This document shows, in pieces, positions 1 through 6,162 of a stretch of 6,162 nucleotides of DNA. The stretch is from assembly GCA_030599405.1 (NCBI GenBank), contig JAUVOB010000097.1:1-6162 (forward strand). The letters are read 5' to 3'. A program made the translations under genes and the position numbers. The DNA comes from Chloroflexota bacterium. GTDB taxonomy: Bacteria; Chloroflexota; Anaerolineae; Promineifilales; Promineifilaceae. Each line of letters opens with the position of its first letter. Within the stretch, counting starts at the first letter, position 1. The notes under the pieces are model-generated. The model saw only the letters and a list, made by a program, of their open reading frames with translations, made no database searches and had not been told where the DNA came from.

Positions 1-1181
1 ATTTCCTTCAACTTATGGTGAAAGTATCGGGCAAGCAATATCTTCTCCGACAGCGCGGCTCTAAACGACGCCACGCCAACCATCTTTAGGGGTAACCAGA
101 GCCTGAGACCTCTGAAGTGTCTTGTTAACTCAGGGGATAATCCGGAGGGAGACCATTCCTCGAGGTCATCTGGAACATCCTGGGCGTAGTCGGCCTTCCA
201 ATTGTAGGACGCATAAAGTTGTTGCCCGTTCCGTAAGATGACTGCTCCAGTGCCATAAGGCAGGAATAACGCTTTGTGAGGGTCCATGATGATTGAATCC
301 GATTGATCCATACCCTTGAGTATCGCCTGACCTTCGTCACATAAAGCAAAGAATGCCCCATAAGCGCCGTCAATATGGAACCAAAGGCCGTTATTCCTGG
401 CTATCTCGCCTATCTCCTTCAACGGATCGACAGCTCCAGCGTTCGTCGTTCCTGCCGAAGCAATAACAAGCCAGGGATTCAATCCTGCCGCCTTATCCGC
501 TATGATCAACTCTCCTAGTGCCTGTTCGTCCATCCGGAATCTGTGATCCACAGATACCCTCCGGATAATACATTTGCTCACCCCGGCGACATGGAGCGAC
601 TTATCCACGCTGTGATGTGTATGTTCGGTCAGATAAACGACTGACTTCTCTATGTTTTGGGCCTCGATGCGATAGTTATCGCGGGCGACGACGATGGCGT
701 TTAGATTTGCCAGGCTTCCCCCCGAAGTCAAGTTACCCGCCGCCGTCTGTGGGTACCCGGCGATGTCCGCCATCCAGCGAATGAGCATATTCTCCATCCG
801 TACCGCTCCAGGCGAAGCAAAGAAGTGACCGGAATAGCGATTGGTAATCGCTGCCAGGAAATCGCCAAGAGCAGAGTGAAAGAGACCTCCTCCAGGTACA
901 TAACCCAACATGCGCGGTGATGCTGGGTTGATGCCCACCGTATCTACACTTCCTCGTAGTATCTCTAAAGCATCTTCGACTTCGAGTCCATATTCCCCAA
1001 TCGGTGAGTCATATAGTGACCGGCCGTCGCCGGGCCGATCTATAAAAGCCGGTGAATCTGGCAGTTGTTCTAAGAAGTCTTCGGCGTATGCGGCGATCTT
1101 CTTCAATAAACTGGTCCGCGACCTGGCATTCGGCTCGAGCCTGCAAGCTAATTGTTCTAAACGGCGTATCTCACTCTCCAT
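1..1181 (-). CDS. Group II PLP-dependent (aromatic-L-amino-acid type) decarboxylase, C-terminus cut by window edge
   Basis: Translation from the ATG at 1181 stays open for 393 codons to the left edge; family members are usually about 470-490 residues, so roughly the last 80-100 are missing. It should remove the alpha-carboxyl group of an amino acid in the cytoplasm to give an amine. Visible motifs are TSGGSLANLN, the cofactor-stacking histidine in HTHHSVDKS (H190), the cofactor-binding aspartate in HIDGAYG (D271), and the Schiff-base lysine in MDPHK (K303). Y332 lies 29 residues after the lysine, the spacing of the catalytic loop tyrosine in DOPA decarboxylase; phenylalanine there marks aldehyde-forming relatives, so true decarboxylation is favoured. 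HFRGLRLW follows, as in the family. The start is fixed by an in-frame TAA directly before the ATG, and AGGAG lies four bases upstream. The cupin gene lies 110 bp upstream on the same strand, probably in one transcript. The substrate (aromatic, glutamate or aspartate) cannot be settled from sequence reading alone. Confidence 0.93.
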   Translation of the reverse strand, partial: MESEIRRLEQLACRLEPNARSRTSLLKKIAAYAEDFLEQLPDSPAFIDRPGDGRSLYDSPIGEYGLEVEDALEILRGSVDTVGINPASPRMLGYVPGGGLFHSALGDFLAAITNRYSGHFFASPGAVRMENMLIRWMADIAGYPQTAAGNLTSGGSLANLNAIVVARDNYRIEAQNIEKSVVYLTEHTHHSVDKSLHVAGVSKCIIRRVSVDHRFRMDEQALGELIIADKAAGLNPWLVIASAGTTNAGAVDPLKEIGEIARNNGLWFHIDGAYGAFFALCDEGQAILKGMDQSDSIIMDPHKALFLPYGTGAVILRNGQQLYASYNWKADYAQDVPDDLEEWSPSGLSPELTRHFRGLRLWLPLKMVGVASFRAALSEKILLARYFHHKLKE

Positions 1182-1291
1182 TTATCTCCTGCCTTCTTTT
1201 GATGAATTCGTTTTTTCGATCTTAGTTACCCATCCTCAATCAGAGTCTTTCACCCTAAGATAGTTTCTTTCATCCCTGCTGCATCGCCATC

Positions 1292-1645
1292 TTATAATCC
1301 AAGATCCTTCCTTGATACCGGCTTTTTGTCAGCCCTTGCTTCACTGCCAATTAGACCCGGATAGTGAATGACGAAGTGAAAGTAATCCTCGGTACTCGAG
1401 ATAAATGTGTGCGCTTCACCAGGGTCGATCTGCAAAACGTCGCCGGCGCCGATCGTGATAGTTTGGTCGTTCACCCGGATTTTAGCCTTGCCCTGTCCAA
1501 CCAGATATATCTCGGTTACAGTTCCGTGGACATGCGGTTCATCTATGCCCGCATTCGCATAGCCTATCGATAGCTCGCTCTTCGAGTTCCAAGGACCGTA
1601 AAGCCAGCCCTTCTCCTGTGAGGAATCGGCGTGTTCTGTTCGCAT
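1292..1645 (-). CDS. Small single-domain cupin protein (cupin_2 type)
   Basis: A 117-residue protein with one cupin beta-barrel domain at about residues 25-100. Cupin motif 1 is visible as PHVHGTVTEIYLVGQG, giving metal ligands H38, H40 and E45. Motif 2 is GDVLQIDPGEAH, giving H79. All four expected ligands are present, so it probably binds a divalent metal. No signal peptide or membrane segment is seen, so it should be cytoplasmic. Small cupins of this kind include isomerases, dioxygenases and sugar- or amino-acid-binding proteins, and the sequence does not say which this is. The ATG is preceded by GAGGAGAAGG, a good ribosome binding site set very close. It is the first gene of a probable two-gene unit with the PLP decarboxylase and diverges from the glycan cluster. 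It could act on the substrate or amine product of the decarboxylase, but that is inferred only from position. Confidence 0.88.
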   Translation of the reverse strand: MRTEHADSSQEKGWLYGPWNSKSELSIGYANAGIDEPHVHGTVTEIYLVGQGKAKIRVNDQTITIGAGDVLQIDPGEAHTFISSTEDYFHFVIHYPGLIGSEARADKKPVSRKDLGL

Positions 1646-1821
1646 CCTTCTCCTCTCAATCGCAAAAATTTACCAACCTTTCGCTACGCGTTGGCTCAGT
1701 ACCCTCCTAGATAGATTGTGCCATATAATTGACACTCGGAAAATAATGGCGATCCCGCGTATCCTATTGGAGGATGGCGTATAATGACGGCTGGTGAGAT
1801 AAAGGAAGCCTTAACTCGATA
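1646..1821. promoter_or_regulatory. Divergent intergenic region, presumed to carry promoters for both flanking units
   Basis: This 176-bp segment separates the minus-strand cupin-decarboxylase pair from the plus-strand glycan cluster, so it should hold start sites for both. On the plus strand there is a perfect TTGACA at 1729-1734, a TATAAT at 1724-1729, and another TATAAT at 1780-1785. None of these pairs with a partner hexamer at 16-18 bp, so no promoter can be named with confidence. A strong Shine-Dalgarno, GGAGG at 1769-1773, precedes a possible leader ORF. No clear operator dyad was found. Confidence 0.4.
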
Positions 1822-1822
1822 A
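1784..1822 (+). CDS. Possible 12-residue leader ORF overlapping the GT26 start
   Basis: The short frame reads MTAGEIKEALTR and then TAA. The last A of its stop codon is the first A of the GT26 start codon (TAATG). It has a better ribosome binding site (GGAGG at 1769-1773, ten bases away) than the GT26 gene, whose nearest candidate, AAAGGA at 1801-1806, is fifteen bases from its ATG. This arrangement would allow translation of the large gene by re-initiation. The peptide resembles nothing I recognise. A competing reading is that TATAAT at 1780-1785 is a -10 element; transcription would then begin downstream of this ATG and the ORF would not be made. Confidence 0.3.
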   Translation: MTAGEIKEALTR

Positions 1823-2595
1823 TGAAAGCGACGGAACCAATCACACCGGATGAGGATGATGGGCCAGAGGCGCTCTCTATTCTCGGTGTAAAGGTCCATA
1901 ACGTAACGATTGGGCAAGCAGTAGCTCTTGTGAAACGGTACATGGACCAACCAGGCTTACACCAGGTAGCGACGGTCAATCCCGAGTTCATCATGACTGC
2001 TCAGGACGACGCCGCTTTCCACCGAGTTCTCAATAGAGCTGATCTTTGCCTTCCGGATGGCATCGGTCTACTGCTGGCAAGTCGGTGGCTCGGGCAGCCT
2101 CTTTCTGAAAGAGTCGCGGGCTCAGATTTTGTCTACCAACTGGCTGCCGAAGCCGCGAACCACGGCTGGCGATTGTTCCTCCTAGGAGCCGCACCGGGTG
2201 TAGCCGATCACGCCGCGGAAATATTCCAGACAAAATACCCGGGATTGCGGATAGCCGGTACCTACCCAGGCTCACCAGATATAGATGAGAATACAACCCT
2301 CGTCGACCGCATCAACGAGAGCAAGGCGGACATCCTGTACGTTGCCTACGGGGCACCCGCTCAGGATCTCTGGATCGCCAGGAACGTAGAGGCTTTTTAT
2401 AACCTGCGTATCGCCATAGGCGTCGGTGGTTCACTCGATTTCGTCACTGGGCGAGCCGTTCGTGCTCCCCGATGGATTCAGCGGATCGGCATTGAATGGC
2501 TATATCGACTGGTCAGAGAGCCTTGGCGTTGGAAGCGCATGTTGGTTCTGCCCTGGTTCGCCGTTCGTGTCCTGATGTCCAGAAGCAGGCAATAG
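1822..2595 (+). CDS. WecG/TagA/CpsF family (GT26) glycosyltransferase
   Basis: A 257-residue protein, near the usual 240-260 of the family. These enzymes work at the cytoplasmic membrane face and transfer a sugar, often N-acetylmannosamine or N-acetylmannosaminuronic acid, from UDP to a polyprenyl-diphosphate-linked acceptor. Visible family blocks are ILGVKVHNVT (20-29), VATVNPEF (49-56), LPDGIGLL (77-84), ERVAGSDFV, LFLLGAAPG, YGAPAQDLW and GVGGSLDFVTGRAVRAPRW, then the C-terminal RIGIEWLYRLVREPWRWKRM stretch. That basic, aromatic tail corresponds to the membrane-binding appendage of TagA enzymes. T51 and D79 align by spacing (28 apart) with the catalytic Thr37 and Asp65 reported for Thermoanaerobacter TagA. 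The ATG is the first possible start after an in-frame TGA at 1795, but its own ribosome site is weak. It heads the plus-strand cluster and is separated from the epimerase by 175 bp. The exact sugar is unknown, so no gene symbol is given. Confidence 0.95.
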   Translation: MKATEPITPDEDDGPEALSILGVKVHNVTIGQAVALVKRYMDQPGLHQVATVNPEFIMTAQDDAAFHRVLNRADLCLPDGIGLLLASRWLGQPLSERVAGSDFVYQLAAEAANHGWRLFLLGAAPGVADHAAEIFQTKYPGLRIAGTYPGSPDIDENTTLVDRINESKADILYVAYGAPAQDLWIARNVEAFYNLRIAIGVGGSLDFVTGRAVRAPRWIQRIGIEWLYRLVREPWRWKRMLVLPWFAVRVLMSRSRQ

Positions 2596-2770
2596 CGTTT
2601 TACCTTTCCCGATTATGGCTCTACAATCACCTCTATCGCATGAATATTCTAGAAGATTTTCGAATACTGATCCTAGGAGACGGTTACGGTTGGCATTTAG
2701 ATTCGCAAGCCAACTTCCTTCTCCTTCCCCCACTTGTATCCTGTCGTTGGCTTTCTGATAAAGGAGATCT
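2596..2770 (+). promoter_or_regulatory. Leader region with competing inverted repeats and strong ribosome binding site
   Basis: This 175-bp gap is long compared with the tight spacing of the genes after it. GTTGGC at 2689-2694 can pair with GCCAAC at 2709-2714. The same GCCAAC, extended to AAGCCAAC at 2707-2714, can instead pair perfectly over 8 bases with GTTGGCTT at 2746-2753. A pyrimidine-rich stretch lies in the second loop. The second pairing ends only six bases before the ribosome binding site AAAGGAG at 2760-2766. No T-run follows either hairpin, so neither looks like an intrinsic terminator. The two pairings exclude each other, which would suit control of translation, but short inverted repeats also arise by chance. 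Confidence 0.3.
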
Positions 2771-2776
2771 GTGACT

Positions 2777-3727
2777 ATGCGCGTCTTGATTACCGGATCT
2801 AGCGGTCAAATTGGAACGAATCTGGGTCTCTACTTGCAGGAGAAAGGACACTATGTATTCGGCATCGACAAGCGGCCGAATGCTTGGACAAATGAGATCG
2901 AGACTCTGTTGCAGGACCTAAGCTCTCCGTACCGAGATTTCAAGAATGGACTCGGACATGTCGATTATCCACCAGATCTGGATGCGGTAGTTCACCTCGC
3001 CGCCCACGCGAAAGTCCATGAACTGGTGGAGCAACCCGATCGCGCTCTGGAAAACATCACGATGACCTACAATGTTCTGGAATTTTGCAGGCTAAACGAT
3101 GTATCGCTCATTTTTAGTAGTTCTCGCGAAGTCTATGGAGACATTCATCGCTACATTACCGAGGAATCTTACGCTGATTTCGCCTTCACTGAGAGTCCCT
3201 ACTCGGCGAGCAAGATCTCTGGGGAGGCGTTGATTTACTCTTACGCGCAATGTTACGGATTGAATTATTTAGTCTACCGGTTCAGCAATGTCTATGGGCG
3301 ATATGACAATGATCTGGAACGCATGTCTCGTGTCATTCCGAAATTCATTAGAAAAATAAGCGAACGGCAGCCAATTACAGTGTACGGCAAAGACAAGGTC
3401 CTTGATTTTACCTACATAGACGACTGCATTGGCGGCATCGCAAGGGGTCTAGAGTTGTTAACTGGCGAAAGTGGCGTGAACCAAACGATTAACCTCGCCT
3501 ATGGACAGGGCAATAGCCTGGTAACATTAGCCGAATATATCGGCCAAGCCTTGGGAATTGAGCCTGAGTTGCAGATCAAGCCACCACGTGTCGGCGAGGT
3601 CACCCATTACGTGGCTAACATTGGTAAGGCTCGCGCGCTGCTGGGCTACGCACCGAAAGTGTCATTGAGAGAAGGTATCGAAAAGGCAGTCGCTTGGAGT
3701 ACCGAGTGGTGGTCGACTCATCCCTAG
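2777..3727 (+). CDS. NAD-dependent epimerase/dehydratase (extended SDR), nucleotide-sugar type
   Basis: A cytoplasmic extended short-chain dehydrogenase/reductase of 316 residues, typical of UDP-glucose 4-epimerase-like sugar enzymes (about 310-330). The Rossmann motif is TGSSGQIG (G7, G10, G13), with D31 at the end of strand 2 indicating NAD rather than NADP. The active site is the serine run in FSSSREVYG (114-116) and Y142 with K146 in SPYSASK. Later family blocks are YRFSNVYG (168-174) and LDFTYIDDC (209-217), which are typical of nucleotide-sugar binding. The enzyme probably makes an activated sugar for the neighbouring glycosyltransferases. AAAGGAG (2760-2766) precedes two possible starts: GTG at 2771, four bases away, and ATG at 2777, ten bases away. 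I prefer the ATG because MRVLITG is the usual family beginning. Substrate (UDP-glucose, UDP-glucuronate, GDP- or dTDP-sugar) and reaction type (epimerase or dehydratase) are not determined by what I can see. Confidence 0.93.
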   Translation: MRVLITGSSGQIGTNLGLYLQEKGHYVFGIDKRPNAWTNEIETLLQDLSSPYRDFKNGLGHVDYPPDLDAVVHLAAHAKVHELVEQPDRALENITMTYNVLEFCRLNDVSLIFSSSREVYGDIHRYITEESYADFAFTESPYSASKISGEALIYSYAQCYGLNYLVYRFSNVYGRYDNDLERMSRVIPKFIRKISERQPITVYGKDKVLDFTYIDDCIGGIARGLELLTGESGVNQTINLAYGQGNSLVTLAEYIGQALGIEPELQIKPPRVGEVTHYVANIGKARALLGYAPKVSLREGIEKAVAWSTEWWSTHP

Positions 3728-3735
3728 ATCTACAG

Positions 3736-4422
3736 ATGAATCGAGCCCAGCTGCTGGATCACCTGGCCCATCTGATAAGCATGGTCAAGTGCCCCCATCC
3801 TCTTCGCGTCGCTGTCGATGGCGTTGATGCAGCAGGCAAAACGACTTTAGCTGATGAGCTATCCTCGAACCTAACGGAGATGGGACGGGTTGTCATCCAG
3901 TCAACCATCGACGGATTTCACAACCCTCGTTCAATTCGCTATCGGCGTGGACCCATGTCTCCTGAAGGGTATTTCCACGATTCCTTCGACTACCGGTCGA
4001 TAACGAGCCGACTTCTCATTCCTCTCGGACAAGACGGGGACCGGAGCTACCAGACGGCCGTATTCGATTACAGAACTGACCAGGTCGTAGAGGTTCCGGT
4101 TCTCAAGGCGCCTGACGATGCCGTTCTGCTATTCGATGGCATCTTTCTGCAGAGACCTGAGTTGGCCGGATTTTGGGACTTTTGCCTATTTGTTGATGCG
4201 ACAGTGGACACAGCCCTGGAACGAGCGACTGTCCGGTACACGAGCAATAATGGTCGAGATCATCAATCGGCTGACGTCGCGGATCTGCGAAAAAGGTATA
4301 AGCTTCGCTATATCCCTGCACAGCAGGAATATCTTCGCAGCTGCCATCCAAAAGAAATGGCAGACGTCGTTATCGACAACAACGACCTATCCAGACCATT
4401 CATTAGCCATACAGGGTTATGA
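3736..4422 (+). CDS. Uridine-kinase-like P-loop kinase
   Basis: A 228-residue cytoplasmic P-loop NTPase of the uridine kinase/phosphoribulokinase fold. The Walker A motif is GVDAAGKT (29-36). The blocks DGFHNPRSIRYRRG and SPEGYFHDSFDY (from D59) are characteristic of a bacterial family usually labelled uridine kinase, and LLFDGIFLQRPEL is the Walker B region. A charged stretch beginning at TVRYTSNNGRDHQ fits the lid, followed by RYIPAQQEYL. Uridine phosphorylation is a family label, and I know of no proof for this branch. The ATG at 3736 matches the usual family N-terminus and lies 8 bp after the epimerase stop, but has no clear ribosome site. A GTG at 3706, with GGAG six bases upstream, would add ten residues and overlap the epimerase. 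The stop overlaps the next start as ATGA. Its place inside a glycan operon suggests it supplies UMP/UTP for sugar nucleotides or phosphorylates a sugar or lipid intermediate; both are inference. Confidence 0.88.
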   Translation: MNRAQLLDHLAHLISMVKCPHPLRVAVDGVDAAGKTTLADELSSNLTEMGRVVIQSTIDGFHNPRSIRYRRGPMSPEGYFHDSFDYRSITSRLLIPLGQDGDRSYQTAVFDYRTDQVVEVPVLKAPDDAVLLFDGIFLQRPELAGFWDFCLFVDATVDTALERATVRYTSNNGRDHQSADVADLRKRYKLRYIPAQQEYLRSCHPKEMADVVIDNNDLSRPFISHTGL

Positions 4423-5573
4423 TTTACGTCGATGTATCCGCCGCTGTACATGGCCGTGCTGGGCTTGGTCGATACGCCGAGAGCCTTGCCCAATCCCTTG
4501 CTGATATAGCGCCCGATCGCTTTGCCCTGTTCTACAACGGAGGTCGAGATGGGCGCGTTCCGGATAGCCTTCACTCTCTTCCCAGCAAGAGTGTTGCTCT
4601 CGGCTACAAACCATGGCGAATGCTCCTTTACCTGGCTAACCTGAGCCGGTTCTCATTCGAGTCATTAATACCTGAAGCCGAACTCTATCACAGTACAGAG
4701 CACTTACTGATGCCCGTGCGTCACATCCCTACTGTGCTCACTGTGCACGATCTAGTATTCAAGCGCTATCCGAATTATCACAAGCGATTGAATTACTGGT
4801 TTCTGAATCTAGCCATGCCTCTTTTTTGCCGGCGAGCATCGGCTATCATCGCTATATCGGAGGCCACAAAGCAGGATATTGTCCATTATTACGGAGTCGA
4901 TCCGGCTAAGATCCGCGTCGTATATGAATCGGCCGCGCGACATTTCATACCGCCTTCTTCGGCCGATATTGCCCGGGTGCGACACAAATACGACCTACCA
5001 GATCAATTTTTACTACATCTCAGCACAGTGGAACCACGAAAGAACCTGGATAGGCTTGTAGATGCCTTGCTGGTTCTTAGAGAGGATTTTCCAGATTTGA
5101 CCCTGGTTCTTGTCGGAGGGAGGGGATGGCTTTGCGATGATTTTTTCAAGCGGATCGAATCAGATCGTCTCTCGGGTCTTGTTAAGCCACTGGGATGGTT
5201 GCCTGATGACGACCTGTCAGCCGTTATTGGTGCCGCTGCTCTTGCCGTACAACCAAGTCTGTATGAAGGTTTTGGTCTGCCGATATTAGAGCATATGGCA
5301 TGTGGGCAGGTCGTCGCCGCCAGTGATCGTAGCAGCCATCCCGAAGTTGGTGGTGATGCCGCTGCCTATTTCAACCCGGAAGAGGTAGAGCAGATGGTAC
5401 ATGTAATCCGGCGGCTACTCCTCAATCAGGATGAATACCAGCAGCGCAGAGAACAAAGTCTTGTTCAGGCGATGAAGTTTAGTTGGCACAAAACGGCAGT
5501 CGAAACCATCGAGGTATATGACCAGCTAATTGACAGGAAAGACCACGAGGGACGCATTGAATCTGCTTTCTAA
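4419..5573 (+). CDS. GT4-family glycosyltransferase (group 1)
   Basis: A 384-residue GT-B fold glycosyltransferase, probably a mannosyl- or related sugar transferase acting at the inner face of the membrane. The N-terminal acceptor domain carries a glycine-rich loop, GRAGLGRY (12-19), and the TVHDLVF block (108-114). A mid-protein ISEATKQDI segment (146-154) is typical of the family. The donor domain begins near residue 195 with LSTVEPRKN (R207, K208 expected to contact donor phosphates), then LVGGRGW, and ends with EGFGLPILE, the E-x7-E motif (E283, E291). No transmembrane segment is seen. Its ATG overlaps the kinase stop (ATGA), there is no good ribosome site of its own, and the 3' end overlaps the DUF2723 gene by 17 bp, so translational coupling on both sides is likely. 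Donor and acceptor are unknown; the domain order and motifs make the family call safe. Confidence 0.95.
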   Translation: MIYVDVSAAVHGRAGLGRYAESLAQSLADIAPDRFALFYNGGRDGRVPDSLHSLPSKSVALGYKPWRMLLYLANLSRFSFESLIPEAELYHSTEHLLMPVRHIPTVLTVHDLVFKRYPNYHKRLNYWFLNLAMPLFCRRASAIIAISEATKQDIVHYYGVDPAKIRVVYESAARHFIPPSSADIARVRHKYDLPDQFLLHLSTVEPRKNLDRLVDALLVLREDFPDLTLVLVGGRGWLCDDFFKRIESDRLSGLVKPLGWLPDDDLSAVIGAAALAVQPSLYEGFGLPILEHMACGQVVAASDRSSHPEVGGDAAAYFNPEEVEQMVHVIRRLLLNQDEYQQRREQSLVQAMKFSWHKTAVETIEVYDQLIDRKDHEGRIESAF

Positions 5574-6162
5574 GGCGCGTCACTGGCTGGCAGCCTACTG
5601 GCCCATCTTTGTATTGTTGTTGATTCCTGTCGTTTATCTCTTGACGATGGCTAGAAGTCTCGTACTAGGGGATCCAACCGAATATACATTCGTATCCAAT
5701 ATTCTGGGCATCGCCCACCCACCAGGTTATGCTTTCTATACGCTGGTGGGCAAGTTATTCCAGACCGCAATCCCATTTGGCGAAATCCCCTGGCGGATGC
5801 ATCTGACCTCGGTGTTCGCCGCCACTCTCTCATCCCTTTTTGTTTATGGAACAGTATTGGCTATTTCCGGTTCTGTACCGGCTATTTCCGGTCGTTTCTC
5901 TGGATTAGACAAGGTCATAGCATTGTTTTCAGCCTTGTCAGTCGGCACGGCTGTGAACCTATGGCAGCACGCCATCCATGCCAATCCACACATTGTCACT
6001 GCTACTTTTCTCGCCGCCAATCTCTTCTTTCTAACCAAGTGGTGGGCCGGTCAGCGGGACCAGATGTCGCCTACCAGCACCGACCGGTGGCTATATGCCT
6101 TCTGCTTATCGGCGGGGCTGGGCGTTACGCATCACCCGCTTACGGTAATTAGCTTTCTCGCA
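5557..6162 (+). CDS. DUF2723 (TMEM260-like, GT-C) membrane glycosyltransferase, N-terminal part, cut by window edge
   Basis: The frame is open for 202 codons to the right edge. I place the start at TTG 5557, preceded by GAGGG (5547-5551) at five bases; the frame is closed upstream by TAA at 5527, and its first ATG, at 5647, would remove the first membrane helix. Residues 14-30 form transmembrane helix 1. GDPTEY (D39, E42) follows, where the family usually has a D-x-x-E type acidic motif at the outer face, then GIAHPPGY (51-58), a DUF2723 signature. More hydrophobic helices lie at about 83-103, 117-135 and 144-160. The human relative TMEM260 is a protein O-mannosyltransferase, and GT-C enzymes of this kind use polyprenyl-phosphate sugars. 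By analogy this protein may glycosylate a glycan or protein outside the membrane, a role the sequence does not prove. It overlaps the GT4 gene by 17 bp. A small in-frame repeat is noted separately. Confidence 0.87.
   Translation, partial: MNLLSKARHWLAAYWPIFVLLLIPVVYLLTMARSLVLGDPTEYTFVSNILGIAHPPGYAFYTLVGKLFQTAIPFGEIPWRMHLTSVFAATLSSLFVYGTVLAISGSVPAISGRFSGLDKVIALFSALSVGTAVNLWQHAIHANPHIVTATFLAANLFFLTKWWAGQRDQMSPTSTDRWLYAFCLSAGLGVTHHPLTVISFLA
5859..5892 (+). repeat. Two 13-bp direct repeats inside the DUF2723 gene
   Basis: GGCTATTTCCGGT occurs at 5859-5871 and again at 5880-5892. The 21-bp offset is seven codons, so the reading frame is kept and the protein reads AISG-SVP-AISG (residues 102-112). 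The repeat lies at the end of a hydrophobic helix and the start of the following loop. It looks like a small in-frame duplication that lengthened this loop. Confidence 0.75.

Noticed and set aside
1219..1261. Inverted repeat ATCTTAG / CTAAGAT between the cupin and decarboxylase genes
   Set aside because: The arms are 7 bp with a 29-bp loop, AT-rich, and no T-run follows in the direction of transcription, so it is not supported as a terminator or operator.
910..1263. Open frame of 117 codons on the plus strand
   Set aside because: It lies antisense to the decarboxylase, whose frame carries unmistakable family motifs. The plus-strand product is serine-rich and resembles nothing known to me.
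1724..1785. TTGACA at 1729 and TATAAT at 1724 and 1780 as a sigma-70 promoter
   Set aside because: The hexamers are perfect but none is 16-18 bp from a partner, and no extended -10 TG is present at either TATAAT.
1696..1994. Two overlapping minus-strand open frames across the GT26 start
   Set aside because: They are shadows of the GT26 coding region and the intergenic DNA, with no family resemblance.
2647..2680. Short palindromes TTCTAGAA and TCCTAGGA
   Set aside because: Eight-base palindromes are expected by chance, and no spacing or flanking pattern suggests a regulator site.
2496..2774. Plus-strand frame of 92 codons bridging the GT26 end and the epimerase start
   Set aside because: Most of its first third is the GT26 gene in another frame, there is no matching ribosome site, and the product has no recognisable motif.
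4103..4614. Several short frames on both strands over the kinase-GT4 junction
   Set aside because: The kinase and GT4 frames explain this DNA fully; the others are frame shadows.

Overview
The window looks like bacterial chromosomal DNA of moderate GC content. The genes have recognisable Shine-Dalgarno sequences and are packed tightly, with overlapping ends. It holds no rRNA, tRNA, CRISPR array, transposase or phage gene. Gene style fits an environmental bacterium, and Chloroflexota is my best guess. That guess rests on how the TagA/WecG, uridine-kinase-like and DUF2723 proteins read, and a database search would be needed to confirm it.

Left part, minus strand (1-1645): a cupin gene of 117 codons is followed 110 bp downstream by a group II pyridoxal-phosphate decarboxylase. 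The decarboxylase runs off the left edge, with 393 codons visible. The pair probably acts in amino-acid or amine metabolism. Positions 1646-1821 form a divergent intergenic region.

Right part, plus strand (1822-6162): a glycan assembly cluster. It begins with a GT26 (WecG/TagA/CpsF) glycosyltransferase. A 175-bp gap follows, and then four tightly linked genes: an NAD-dependent sugar epimerase/dehydratase, a uridine-kinase-like P-loop kinase, a GT4 glycosyltransferase, and the N-terminal part of a DUF2723 membrane protein. The last three junctions are an 8-bp gap, an ATGA overlap and a 17-bp overlap, so translation is probably coupled. The DUF2723 gene has no usable ATG and appears to start at TTG.

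As a working model, the epimerase supplies a nucleotide sugar, the GT26 and GT4 enzymes add sugars to a lipid carrier or acceptor at the inner face of the membrane, and the DUF2723 protein transfers sugar from a polyprenyl-linked donor at the outer face. The kinase is the least explained member. No individual gene here is a new family. The points most worth a second look are the kinase embedded in the glycan operon, a possible 12-codon leader ORF overlapping the start of the GT26 gene, competing inverted repeats upstream of the epimerase, and the cupin-decarboxylase pair.
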